This document shows positions 46,101 through 55,436 of a DNA stretch of 64,000 nt, one piece after another. This DNA comes from Dromiciops gliroides. Its lineage: Eukaryota > Chordata > Mammalia > Microbiotheria > Microbiotheriidae. Each line of letters begins with the position of its first letter. The first letter of the stretch is position 1. Made by a program: the position numbers and the translations under genes. Location: contig NC_057867.1 in assembly GCF_019393635.1 (NCBI RefSeq), forward strand, positions 69,071,492 to 69,135,491. The letters run 5' to 3'. The notes beneath the pieces are model-generated. The model saw only the letters and a list, made by a program, of their open reading frames with translations, had not been told where the DNA came from and made no database searches.

Positions 46101-49100
46101 GTTCAAAAAGGAAAATTTCAACCAAGAAAACCAGATGTTTCTGTCTACACAATATCAAATAACCAGCTGACTTGATTTTTTTCTTCCACTGAATTAACCA
46201 GTTGTTTCAATGAATTGATCAAACCAAACCACCTTTTGTTTCAGTCTAGTAAAGAGGCAGTACCTGTGATTTTGAAAGCGTATTCTTTGCCCTGAGACTG
46301 TAACTCAAATGGTGAAATAGTGACAGTGATACTTTCATGTATGATAGATACTTGTACTTATAAAAGATCAACCAGTTGAGTACTGGTTTCCCAAACTTGT
46401 TCTTAGGAAGTAGTCTATTGTGCCAAATATCTCAGCCACATTCTCTCTTGGGAATAAAAGCAATATCTTTTCAACAAGAATCTCAGAATGCCTTCTAAGT
46501 ATGGATCTACTAACCCTCAAAATATTCCTCGGACTAAGGCAAGTATTCAACCTGACCCTGTAGCCACATCACCCAAGTGCCCATGTGCAATGTCCACTGG
46601 TGTTTTGGCTCTTCCCCTTCTTTTTCCTCCTCTGTATGGCCTCAGTGTTCCCATACACTGCCAAAGGCACGAACATGATCACTTAATGGGTCTTTTCCAG
46701 CTTCCATTTGTATCTGTCTCCTCGAAAAGGTCAATGCGTTATTTTAAAGTGCCAAAACACAGTGAACACAAAAGGAAGTATGGAAGAAGGAATCGCTCTT
46801 GTCCAAGGGGCTTATACTTGAACACTGAATAGAAGAAGAAAGTATATTTTTACGAAATAAAGCCAAATTGCCAGTGTTTTTCTGATATTGTATTTTTGGG
46901 GGGGGCATCTTTCTCTTTGGAGATTCAAAATTCAGTGCTTACCTTTGGGGCTGCTGCCTTTTTGGTTTTGGGCTCAGATTTAGGAGGAACAGGCTTCTGC
47001 ACAGGCACACACATATACATACACACACACAAAGAAAAACCCAGAGGTCAGAGAAATGTAGAAACAAATCTGTGACTGTAAAAGGATGACTCACAAACAA
47101 GGGAATCCAACTGTTCCACCAACTGGAATGTATATACTTAAAACACAAGTGAAATGATAGCTTTCCCAAGTGGTGTTGTTTTCTTATCATTTCCCAAGTA
47201 AGCCCAACACTAAATGTGATCATCTCATTTGTACCGTTTGTTTAAAATGCAGGTCACAAAGAGGCTGTTATTACCAGAGAAAACAGGCAATACTTACAGC
47301 AGATAATCTAGGTGACCGTCTCTTTGGCTATAAAACAAAAAAGTATTTCAGTTAAAGGAAGATCTACACCAAGCAAGAATTATTCCTAATGATATGAAAT
47401 GTGACAAATTGGAGCTTGCTACTAGTGGAATGGATTGCTTCAGGAGAAAATGGGGTCAGGTGTGGGTTGGATAAGATGCCCTTTGAGGTCTGTTCTGATG
47501 CTGAGATTCTGTGGTATCCCAAATAAACTATGAATTTAGGGTTTAAAAAAAATATGAGGGCAATTACAATTAGGATTTCCCCTATCACCTGTGGCCTGAG
47601 AATCATGCACTGTCCAGGCTGGAAGATAGCAGAGGCCAGATAGTACAACTCATATCTGGACAGGAATCCGCCTATGATATGCCTCTGACAGGTGGACATT
47701 TAGGGTTTCCTTGGTTACTTCAAGTGAATGGGAACTTCTTCCCTCCTAAAACAGCCCATTCTCCTTTTGACCAGTTCTAATTATTAGGGAGATTTTCTTC
47801 ATATCAAGGCTAAATTTGCCTCTTTGCACCCCCCCCCCACTACTCCTTCTTAGGTCTGCCCTTTTGGGCCAATGAAAGCAAAGTGAATCCTTCTGTCCTG
47901 CTAGCCCTTCAAATACTTGAAGATTGAAGATAGCTATTTTAATTTTCACTTCTCTAAATGAAAGAATCCCAGTTCCTTTCATCAGTTTTTATGTGGTATT
48001 TTCTTGAGGGCTATCATCACCATGACCGACAGTGCCCTTTGTAAAATGCAGAACCTACAAGTGAGCACCATACTACTTCAGATCCGGTCTTGCCAGGGCA
48101 GAGGACAGTGAGACTGTCACCTGCCTACATACTACTGTTCTGTTAATCCAGCCTAGGATGGCATCAGATTTCCTGGCTATCATAACTGGTGACTCACATT
48201 GAGCTTCAGATCCACGAAATCCCTCAAATTTTTTCCACCAAAGTGGTGTCTAGTCATGCCTTCCTCAACTTGTATTTGGAAAGTGGATTTTTTTTCAACC
48301 TGAGTAAGATTTTACCTTAATCTCTATTCAAGTTCATCCAGTCAGATTCAGCCCCAAATTCTGGCCTGTCAAGATTTTTTTTTTGAATACTGTCATCCGT
48401 GTCAACAATTCTTAAAGCTTTGTGTCATTTGCCAAGTTGACAAGCATGCTTTTTTTTTACTTGATTCAAGTCATTGATTAAAATGTTAATTAACCAGAGG
48501 CCAAGTGAAAGCCTTTTGGACACTTCTTGAGCTCTCCTTCTGAGCTGACATTGACTCACTAATGAGTACTCTTTGGGTCTGGTCTTTCATCCAGTTCTGA
48601 ATCTGTCTAACTCTTCCTCCTAGCCACAATATCACCATCTTGTTTGCAAGGATAGAATGAGAGACTCAGTCAAACGCTTTGCTGAAATCCACACTCTATC
48701 TACAGCATTCAGAGTCGGAAATGAGTTCAATTTGGCATGACACTTCAATAATCTGGAAATGATACTAATTACCTCATAATTGCTGGTTTAAATTAGCACT
48801 ATGATTAGTAACAAACAGTCCCCCTTGATGTAAAGAACATGTTCTTTTCAAATCTTAATATGGCAGCTCAATAAAGTTCCCCAGTGCCATGCAATTTGGA
48901 GGCTTTAATGCCAGGTATATTTTCTAAGAAATCTTGTTGTTACACTGTTAGCTGGCTCATAATAGAATAATTCTCTAATTTTGGAGATGTGGGTTCTCCC
49001 ACCTACAGTGAAGATGCCAATTCATCCTTGCCTAATCCTGTGTGACTCTTGTCTACATCGTCTCATAAATTTACTACTTGAAGTCCACCTGACATTCTGG

Positions 49101-51746
49101 GGGGAACTTTTCTTACATTCTCTTGACATTGTGTGGCTAAAGTAGAAAGTGCTGGCTGTCCAGTGACTATCTTTCCATTGTCCGAGGGATAACTGATGGA
49201 CAGTTAGCTCCTATTAATCAGTTGTGCTATATTAAGAACAATTGGTGGCCATTTGGCCCACGTCAGTTGGTTATGCTGACAGCCAGTTAAATACCTCTGG
49301 CTAGAATCCAAGGCTCTCTCTACTCTATTTCTACTCCACCTTTACAGCCCTATGACTTATTACTCCCTCCTTCATAATCTACACTCTAGCCAAGCTGGAC
49401 AATTTTCTGCCTGGCTTCCCCTGCCCTCCTAAATGTCTCTGGGCCCCCCAGACCTTTCTGCCTTTGCTAGTCATCTGTATCTTCAGAATGTCCTCTTTAC
49501 TCCTCTTTCTCTGTTGAATTCCTACCCTTTCTTTAAAGGCCAACTTGGGTGCCACCACACAGCCTACTCCACTGGCAAATTGTCAACACAACTGCTCGCC
49601 TGTGAAGTGTGACCCACCTACCTCCTCCCCATCAGTTTCCATCTGCCCCCTCGGATCTCACTTTTGTTTCTGCCATCTCTAATTTTTCTCTTTCTCCCCT
49701 CAACTTTTCAGAATGCCAAGTTGTTGTACAATGGCAATTCTGGACCATGAGACAACCTATATGACAATACATCACATTAACATGTATTATCTGTGTATTA
49801 TGCTTATGTTAGCATCATCTTACCCTCCTAGACTTGGGGTTCCTGTGTTTTGGGGGAGGGCTTCTCTCAGCTAAACTGTGTATCTAGTGCTTAATGCACT
49901 TCATAAATGCCTGTTGTCCTACCCACTTGTGTATATGAATTCAGCTTTTTCTTAAAGTGTAAGTACAAAACAAACTCACCTCCTCCTTTACCTGCCCTTC
50001 AACGGCTGCCTGTAAAGAAAAAGAGGGAGGGAGGGCAACATCAGAAAATATTCCCAGCTCAGTCTCGCTGGAAGGTAAGAAAGTGACACACCGATTATTA
50101 CTTGGGGTCCAGCCCTTTGCAGCAATGCTGATGTGTAGACATGCAATATGACTCCAAAGCCAACTCTAGAACTTTTTCTGTACAGATCAATCTCGTCTCT
50201 CTGCTCCCCAGTTAAAACGAACCATGTCTTTAAACCTTTCCCAGGACACGCCTCTCCTCATGCACTTACCTGCAATGTACGAGCCAAAAAACAGGAGGGG
50301 GTTGGGGGAGCGTTGTTGGGGGTTGGAGGAAAGGACAGCGTTGTGCACTTTTTCTACAGGAAGTCGCTTCCTTCTCCCTCTTCCAAGGTGCATCTGCACC
50401 TGAGCCCGAAGGGGCCCGCTCCCCTAGCCCTACCTTCACCTCCAAGTACTGCGCTAAAGAACTACAAGTCCCACAAAGCCTCGGGAAAAAAAGCCCCTTG
50501 GTTCCAACGTCAGTGCGTCACCGAGCCAGACGTCGGGCAATTTAAAAACTTCCCGCCAGATTATCTGCAACAACCAGGTTGTTGTCAATTTCGGCTCAAG
50601 GATGGCTCCCATCAAGTGAACCCTATAGAGGATTCCGCAGCAGGCGGCTGGGGCCGCCGGGGTTAGAAGAGCAGGATTGTCGGCGCCCCGCGCCCCACTC
50701 CTCCCATCTACGCCCACAGCCTCGGGACCCCCGGGAAGGGACGGAGGCTTTGGGGAGGGGGCGATTCAACAACAGTCCCTGCCTTCATTCCCGAGGTAGC
50801 CAGATCCCTGGTGGGAGCGCGCCGGGCGCACCCGGCCCAAATCTCAGGTCTCCTCTCGGGGTCGAGCCGGGGAATCACCTGGGCAAGAGTTTAGGGGAGA
50901 GAGTTGGCAAGAAACTCAGTGCTCTTGCAGAACGGGCTCCCCCAGACCGCAGCACTAGCGTTTCCCTGCCTCGCTCTCGTCTCCGTTCCCTTGGCCCCTT
51001 TGGGCGGTCTCCAAGAGCACCTGAACTTGCCAGGAGGCTCCGAGACGGCTCGGCTCCCCCCGAAGTTCCTAATTATGGTTGTGAATCTCTCCCTGCTCGA
51101 GGACAGTTGCAAAATCTGCGCCGCCTAATGGTCCAGAATTACCACTGCACAGCCATCTGGCACGACCAGAAGTGGAGGAGGGAGGGAGGGGGAAAAAAGG
51201 GAGAACAAAGGCAAATAGTAGAGGAAGATGCAGCGATCGCTCTCCAAATCTGCCTCCCGGACGATCCGGCTGCTTGCCCGAGAAAAGCCCAAGGCAGAGG
51301 GAGGGGACTAGTGCCCGGCAGGGCGGCTGCTGGGAGCCCCGGCTCGCCAATGGGGGTGCGCAGGGGAGGAGGCAGCGGCGCTATCTATGGCTGTAAGGAA
51401 GCCAGCATGGAGACCCCGGTCCCGCTGCTCTGAGCCCGGCAAGCCGAACCGTCCGAAGTGAAATGCGAGGCGCACACACAGGCGCCTGCCGAGCCCAGCT
51501 CGGGTCCCAGCCCCGAGCCCGAGCCCCGAACCCGAGCCCGAGCCCGAGCCTGAGCCTGAGCCCCGAACCCTAGTCCGAGCCCCCTTCGCCTTCCCTTCCT
51601 CTGCCTCCTTCGGTTCAGCACATGCACCAAAGCTTCCTGGCAGCCTCTAAGCCCAGAAGCATCTCTGGCTGCCCAGGATCAAATAGACAGGCGGGCGGCT
51701 AATGCCCTCTCCACTCTTCCCTTGCACTTACCTTTCTTTTGGGCAT
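43075..51746 (-). CDS. HMGN1: HMGN1 (HMG-14) nucleosome-binding protein, six coding exons
   Basis: The CDS is the join of 51746-51732, 50009-49980, 47327-47298, 46996-46943, 44250-44119 and 43122-43075 (minus strand), 102 codons plus TAA. It starts MPKRK, the invariant HMGN N-terminus, and every intron is GT-AG with all exons in phase 0. Exon lengths 15/30/30/54/132/48 follow the family plan. Residues 16-43 form the nucleosome-binding domain (PKRRSPRLSA then KPVPPKSEPKTKKAAAPK). The acidic C-terminal half contains ETKQE and KEENHSENGE, close to avian and mammalian HMGN1, and ends KATKSE where human ends KEAKSD. HMGN1 binds nucleosome core particles in the nucleus, loosens higher-order chromatin and competes with linker histone. 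Odd points: the core octapeptide reads RRSPRLSA rather than RRSARLSA, and exon 2 is one codon shorter than human and lacks the human SS pair. HMGN5 was considered; the short length and tail favour HMGN1. Introns and a CpG-island promoter argue against a retrocopy. Confidence 0.95.
43800..43895 (-). repeat. MIR fragment in HMGN1 intron 5
   Basis: cagaggaagaaactacaatc and aatcacttgcccaaggtcac. Confidence 0.6.
44119..44250 (-). CDS. HMGN1: HMGN1 coding exon 5 (chromatin-unfolding region)
   Basis: This 132-base exon lies between acceptor CTGGACAG and donor GTATCT and encodes 44 residues. It begins KMNVANDKKEMKGKK and ends SENGETQTNE. ANDKKE and KEENHSENG match the equivalent exon in bird HMGN1, while the Lys/Val-rich middle is more diverged. 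Confidence 0.93.
44629..44801 (-). mobile_element. WSINE1-like SINE in HMGN1 intron 4
   Basis: (TTTA)n tail, then gcggggcaatgggggttaag to ccacctagccacccc. Flanked by ctttctagctatttgt at 44613-44628 and 44802-44817. Same orientation as the gene. Confidence 0.94.
44875..45690 (+). repeat. L2 fragment in HMGN1 intron 4, antisense to the gene
   Basis: tttctgtcaatagcatctca, ctgcagtaacagcctaatta, cattaaaagctcaccacagt and tatcttccttgagggtgggg in L2 order. Confidence 0.75.
45691..46942. other. HMGN1 intron 4, left unassigned part
   Basis: No repeat recognised. Short frames (46022-45777 minus, 46488-46832 plus) have no domain and no HMGN similarity. Confidence 0.5.
46943..46996 (-). CDS. HMGN1: HMGN1 coding exon 4 (rest of nucleosome-binding domain)
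   Basis: Fifty-four bases lie between acceptor GTGCAG and donor GTAAGC and encode KPVPPKSEPKTKKAAAPK, matching the Pro/Lys-rich second half of the domain. The acceptor is preceded by a UG-repeat tract rather than a plain pyrimidine run. Confidence 0.94.
46998..47033 (-). repeat. (TG)n tract before HMGN1 exon 4 acceptor
   Basis: The minus strand reads TGTGTGTGTGTATGTATATG then TGTGTGCCTGTGCAG at the splice site. In the transcript this is a UG-rich tract directly upstream of exon 4. Confidence 0.85.
47298..47327 (-). CDS. HMGN1: HMGN1 coding exon 3 (nucleosome-binding core)
   Basis: Thirty bases lie between acceptor TTTTATAG and donor GTAAGT and encode PKRRSPRLSA. The serines equivalent to human Ser20 and Ser24 (numbered without Met) are kept, but the residue after the first serine is Pro (codon CCT) instead of Ala. 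Confidence 0.94.
47400..47515 (+). repeat. CR1/L3 3' fragment
   Basis: agtggaatggattgcttcag and ggataagatgccctttgagg. Confidence 0.6.
47640..48728 (-). repeat. CR1/L3 LINE segment in HMGN1 intron 2
   Basis: In reverse it runs from 3' UTR-type sequence (gtctgcccttttgggccaat; gcccttcaaatacttgaaga) to an RT-region part (gtcatttgccaagttgacaa; caagtcattgattaaaatgt; tcatccagttctgaatctgt). Same family as 28990-30190. Sense relative to HMGN1. Confidence 0.8.
48729..49285. other. HMGN1 intron 2, unassigned part
   Basis: No gene or clear repeat recognised. Confidence 0.4.
49290..49930 (+). repeat. L2 3' half in HMGN1 intron 2, antisense to the gene
   Basis: tctagccaagctggacaatt, tttctgcctttgctagtcat, cctttctttaaaggccaact and gtgcttaatgcacttcataa in L2 order. 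Confidence 0.65.
49980..50009 (-). CDS. HMGN1: HMGN1 coding exon 2 (AAVEGQVKEE)
   Basis: Thirty bases lie between acceptor TTTACAG and donor GTGAGT and encode AAVEGQVKEE. This corresponds to human VSSAEGAAKEE. It is one residue shorter and has no serine, so the phosphorylatable SS pair of human HMGN1 is absent. Confidence 0.93.
50461..50479 (+). promoter_or_regulatory. ZNF143/THAP11-type (ACTACAATTCCCA) motif
   Basis: ACTACAAGTCCCACAAAGC closely follows the promoter-associated consensus ACTACAAYTCCCAGMATGC. It lies at the island edge inside HMGN1 intron 1, about 1.3 kb from the annotated start, so it might mark an alternative or antisense start site. Binding is inferred from sequence only. 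Confidence 0.5.
51505..51580 (-). repeat. (GGGCTC)n quadruplex-type tract in HMGN1 intron 1
   Basis: The plus strand has CCCGAG-type hexamers, so the HMGN1 sense strand carries many GGG runs separated by three bases (GGGCTCGGGCTCGGG and variants). This matches the G3N1-7 quadruplex pattern. It lies about 150-230 bases downstream of exon 1. Confidence 0.75.
51732..51746 (-). CDS. HMGN1: HMGN1 coding exon 1 (MPKRK)
   Basis: ATG CCC AAA AGA AAG is followed directly by the donor GTAAGT. MPKRK is the universal HMGN start. An A at -3 gives a good initiation context. The exon lies in the CpG island. Confidence 0.94.
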
Positions 51747-52010
51747 AGTTGCACCTCTCAATGAGTGGCTTGCGATTGCAAGGGAGAAATAAGAGCTCAA
51801 GCGAGCCGCGGTCGGCTGCTTGCAAGGCGGTAGACTTTTCACTGAACTAATTGCAGCTGGACCTGCACCTCCAAAAATTAAAAGCCCTTTTTATTGCAAA
51901 CACTCAAATACACCAACACGCAACCAAACAGCATGAATGGGAGCCACGGTGGGAATGACAAGCGGGCCGGCCAATGCTGTAAGTAGGCCGGCCAGGGGGC
52001 GGGGCCCGGA
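51747..52010 (-). promoter_or_regulatory. HMGN1: HMGN1 5' UTR and core promoter
   Basis: Upstream of the ATG, reading left to right on the plus strand, lie a TATA-like AATAAAAAGG (minus strand, about 51886-51895), a CCAAT box at 51971-51975, and a GC box gggggcgggg at 51995-52004. Two GGCCGGCC palindromes at 51965-51972 and 51986-51993 are spaced by 21 bases. This order fits minus-strand transcription starting about 51.85 kb and a 5' UTR of roughly 100 bases. The start site is inferred. Confidence 0.6.
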
Positions 52011-52509
52011 TACGTGCGGGCTGCTCTCCTACGCGGGGCGCGCTGGCCGCTCGCTTCGAGCCAGGGGACTGAGTCGGCGTAAAGTGCTGGAGGGCTACGC
52101 TTGGCGGGAGGGAGCGGGAGAGGGATGGACGTGCTGCCCTGGGGCCATTCTGGGCGATTGGGAACCGCCCCCGCTCTCTCCTGCCCTCCCTGGTACCCGG
52201 GCAAAGGTGGCAGCGCCCACCAGGTGGACGGGAATGAATGCACACAGAGCCTCGCCCTTTCCCTCCCGCCACTCGGCCTCGACTTCCCCCTCATGCAGAA
52301 TCGGGGGCCCCAAACACGGCCGCGACGGGGAAGGGGGCGGGAGGGCTCGTCCAGGGGCGGCACCTGGGAAAACCTGTCGTCCCGGCCAGGGCTCCCTGTG
52401 GGGCTAACGGGCCCGACTCCCGAGGGAGGGGCCCCGCCTCCGCCCTCGCCCCCGCCCCTGGGCAGCAGCCAGGCGGGCGACTTCGTGCTGGACGTGCCCT
52501 CCCAAGTCC

Positions 52510-52650
52510 TGGGCTGGAGTGGGTGGCCGAGGGGCTGCGGCTCGGGCCGACTTCTGTCGCTCACTACCTGTGTGACCTTGGGCAAGCTTCCCCGCACCTC
52601 CCACCCGGCTCCCCGGCAAATGGAGGGTTTCGACTAGATAGCATCTCCTG
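52510..52650 (+). repeat. MIR-like CORE-SINE fragment
   Basis: Contains ctacctgtgtgaccttggg-type core and a 3' part ending cgactagatag, the usual MIR 3' region. Its end runs straight into the 33-bp minisatellite, which appears to have grown from the MIR 3' tail. Confidence 0.65.
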
Positions 52651-52689
52651 CCCCCGCCGGCCGTGGCATTTTCTCGCCTGGGGCCCTTG

Positions 52690-53950
52690 CCATTTTAAGC
52701 AGGCATTCTGCGTTCTAAAGTCCGTCCGCCGCCCTCCCTTCGTGTCCCAGAACCCCCTGCCCTGACGTTCTCCGTCTGAAGGTCCCAGCTCAGGCAGTCT
52801 CCCTTCCTAGCCCCCGCTGCCGCCCCCGCCGCCGCCCCGGCCCCCGCCCCGGCTCGGGCAGCTCTGTGCTCAGAAGCCTCAGCAAAGCTGCCAGGCTCCG
52901 TTGGAAGGTCCCTCTCTGCGCTGGCATTCTTTGTTCTCAAGTCCTTCCAGCCAGCTCTGCCATTCTCTCTTCTCAGGTCCCCTCTAGCCTTGGCATTCTG
53001 TGTTCTCGGGTCCCTCCCAGCACTACCATTCTTGGGGGTCGGGCTCCTTCCAGCTCTGCCATCCTGTGCTTTGCGAGCCCTTGCAGCTCCCACATTCCAC
53101 CTTCTAAGACCCCACCCAGCTTGGATATTCGGTGCTCAGGTCCCTCCCGGCTCCCTTTCCACTTGGGTCATTCTCCCTTCCCAAGTCTCTTGCAGCTCGC
53201 ACATTTTGTCTTTAAAGGAACCCTTGGGGTTCTGCCGCTCTGTGATCCTGCCAGCTCAGTCCTTCTGGATTCCCAGGTCTCCCCCACCTCTGCCATTCAT
53301 TCTCTGGTTTCAAGTCCCTTCTACCTGTACCAGTCTGTATTCTAGCTCTGACATTGTCTGTTGTCAAGTCCCTTGCAGCTCCCACGTTCTTTGCATGCAG
53401 ATCCCTTCTGCTTCTGATGGTCTCCTTTTTCATACCCCTTACAAGCTCAGACATTCTCTGTCCTCCAGCTCCTTCCAGCTCTGCCATTCTGTGTTCAAAA
53501 GACCCTTCCAGCCCACATGTTCTAGGATCAAAGGACTCTTCTAGGTAGCTCTGTTCTAACTTCCCTTCCAGCCCTGACGATCTTTGTTCTGATGCCTTCT
53601 GGCCCCAACATGATTTGTTTTCGGTTCCTTTCCAACTAGGATGCTTTCTTTCTCAGGTCCCATCTAGCCCTGACACACTCCCTGTTCTCACATGCTTTCC
53701 AGCTATATCATTCTGTGTTCTAAGTTCCTTTCCAATCCATTCCTGACCATCTCTACTGTAAGGTACCTTTCAGCTCTTACATCCTATTTTCAAAGGACCC
53801 GCCCAACCCTGACCAGCTCCAAGGCTCTCTGCATCTTAGACATTCTCTTTTTTCTGGTCCCATTCCATTTTGACATTCTTTGGTCTAAAATCTCTTCCAA
53901 CTCTGAGTTTTCTCTGTTCTCTGTTCTTTGACACCTCCCTGAGTCTATGA
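52690..53950 (+). repeat. 33-bp-period diverged minisatellite (MIR-tail derived)
   Basis: Units resemble ccttccagctctgccattct followed by gtgttctcaggtc. The cattct motif recurs at 52925, 52961, 52994, 53027, 53060, 53093 and 53126, that is 36, 33, 33, 33, 33, 33 bases apart, with irregular spacing further right. About 35 diverged units fit. The unit is like the 3' tail of MIR/L3 repeats (ttccagctctgacattct). Because 33 is a multiple of three and the unit lacks stops in several frames, long open frames arise on both strands (52866-53345 plus, 53093-52695 minus) with an 11-residue period. They are not considered genes. Confidence 0.85.
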
Positions 53951-53954
53951 GTCT

Positions 53955-54080
53955 AGTTTCTGTGTTGCCCCTAACTAGTTTTGTGACCCGGGGCAAAGAT
54001 ATTGCTCTCATTCCCTAGACCTCTCTCTTTCTTCATCTGTAAGGGAAAGGGTTTGAACTAGAGTAATGTAAGCCATTGAT
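53955..54080 (+). repeat. MIR fragment
   Basis: Reads gttttgtgacccggggcaaa, then cttcatctgtaaggg, then gaactaga, the MIR core and 3' region, at the right end of the minisatellite. Confidence 0.6.
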
Positions 54081-54438
54081 ATGAAATCATGGACTGTGTG
54101 AAAAAGAACTCTCCTCAGTTCTGGGATAGAGAGGAAAACTATGTTCTATTAACTGGCTTCCAAGGCCCCTTCCCCCTGTGCAATTATCTGAAGAAGCTCC
54201 AGATGGTCTTTCCATTGGAATACCTTCAGGACAAACCATAGTGTGGAGCTACCTGAAGCCTGCTCTGGACAGCTGACTAGCTCTCCTTCAGGAGGGTTGA
54301 CAGGGCAGCCCCTAACCTTCTTGGCTGGAGAGGAAACAAGCTTCTCCCACAAATTAAATCTGCTTTGCTTGACTCTCAGCTTCCTTCTGAATCCACTCCC
54401 TGGAACAACATGGGGGCGGGAACGGAAGGAGAATTAGG

Positions 54439-54690
54439 ACACTAGATGTAGCTGAGTGACAGAGTGGATAGGATGCTCAACTTCAAGTGAGGTAAACTGG
54501 AATTTAAATCTGCCTCTGGACATTTACTAACTGTGTTGTGACCCTGGGTAAGTCACTTGATGTCTGTCTGCCTCCGTTTCTTCATCAGTACAGTGAGGAT
54601 AATAATAGCATCTTCCTCCCAGAGTTGGTGTGTGTATAAAATGAGATGTTTAGAAAATTCTTTGCAACTCTTAAAACGCTGTATAACTGT
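54439..54690 (+). repeat. MIR-family SINE
   Basis: gagtgacagagtggatagga, gaccctgggtaagtcacttg and ataatagcatcttcctccca. Confidence 0.75.
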
Positions 54691-55334
54691 TAGCCAGAAA
54701 AATGGTGAGAAGAACAGAACCTTGACCCCAAGCAACCAACAAGCACCTATCATGTCCCAGGCACTGTGCTAGGCACGGGGGATACTTAGGAAAAAGTGAG
54801 ATAAACCCTACTTTCGAAGAGCTTACATTCTGCAAGAGGGATACTGCATGCTCCCACATAAGTATAGGCTATATTAAAAATAAACATACGGTGATGGGGA
54901 GGTACTAACACCTGAGGGAATCGGGAGAGTTCTCTTGAAGGAGTTGGTATGGGAGCTGAGTTGGTGAAGGGAATTGAGGATTCCCAGATGGAGAAATGAG
55001 GAAGAAGAGTGTTCTAGGGGTGGGGGTATATGGCTATGCAAAGACATGGAGATGGAGATGTTCCATATGGGGAACAAGAAGTAAGATTAATTGGCTAGAC
55101 CACATGGGCGCCTAACCTTTTTTGTGTATGTCAGACCCCTTGGGCAATCAATCTGGTAAAGCCTATGGATGCTTTCTTAGAATAATGAATAAAATAAAAT
55201 ACAAAGGATTACAAAGGAAACCAATTATGTTGAGATAAAGATGTAAATTTTTTCTTGTTCAAATTTATAAACTCCTTGAAATCTATCCTTAAGCCCGTAG
55301 ACCTAGGTTAAGAATCCCTGGGCTAGAGTATAAA

Positions 55335-55335
<1 letters not shown>

Positions 55336-55366
<31 letters not shown>
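55336..55366 (+). repeat. (TG)n microsatellite
   Basis: About 15 TG units. Confidence 0.95.
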
Positions 55367-55368
<2 letters not shown>

Positions 55369-55436
55369 TGTATAATCAGCCTGGAAAGAGGCTGGAGGTA
55401 AATTGTGAAGGGTTTTAAATGGAAAGATTGAAATCA

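Larger units (their letters stand above)
50500..52900. promoter_or_regulatory. CpG island spanning HMGN1 promoter and intron 1
   Basis: This is the only long stretch in the window with dense CG dinucleotides and high GC, in contrast to AT-rich flanks. It covers intron 1, exon 1 and about 1 kb upstream. Several long open frames here (for example 50579-51433 plus and 52597-51878 minus) overlap on both strands and look like chance frames of GC-rich DNA. A divergent non-coding transcript is possible but not shown. Confidence 0.8.

Noticed and set aside
50579-51433. 284-residue open frame in the CpG island, antisense to HMGN1
   Set aside because: GC-rich DNA with few stops; low-complexity protein, overlapping frames on both strands, and it lies across HMGN1 intron 1. 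Could be re-opened by transcript evidence.
51878-52765. Several 120-240-residue frames upstream of HMGN1 on both strands
   Set aside because: Mutually overlapping, Pro/Gly/Arg-rich, no domain; expected in a CpG island.
52695-53544. Repeat-containing open frames of 130-184 residues
   Set aside because: They are readings of the 33-bp minisatellite in different frames, not independent genes.
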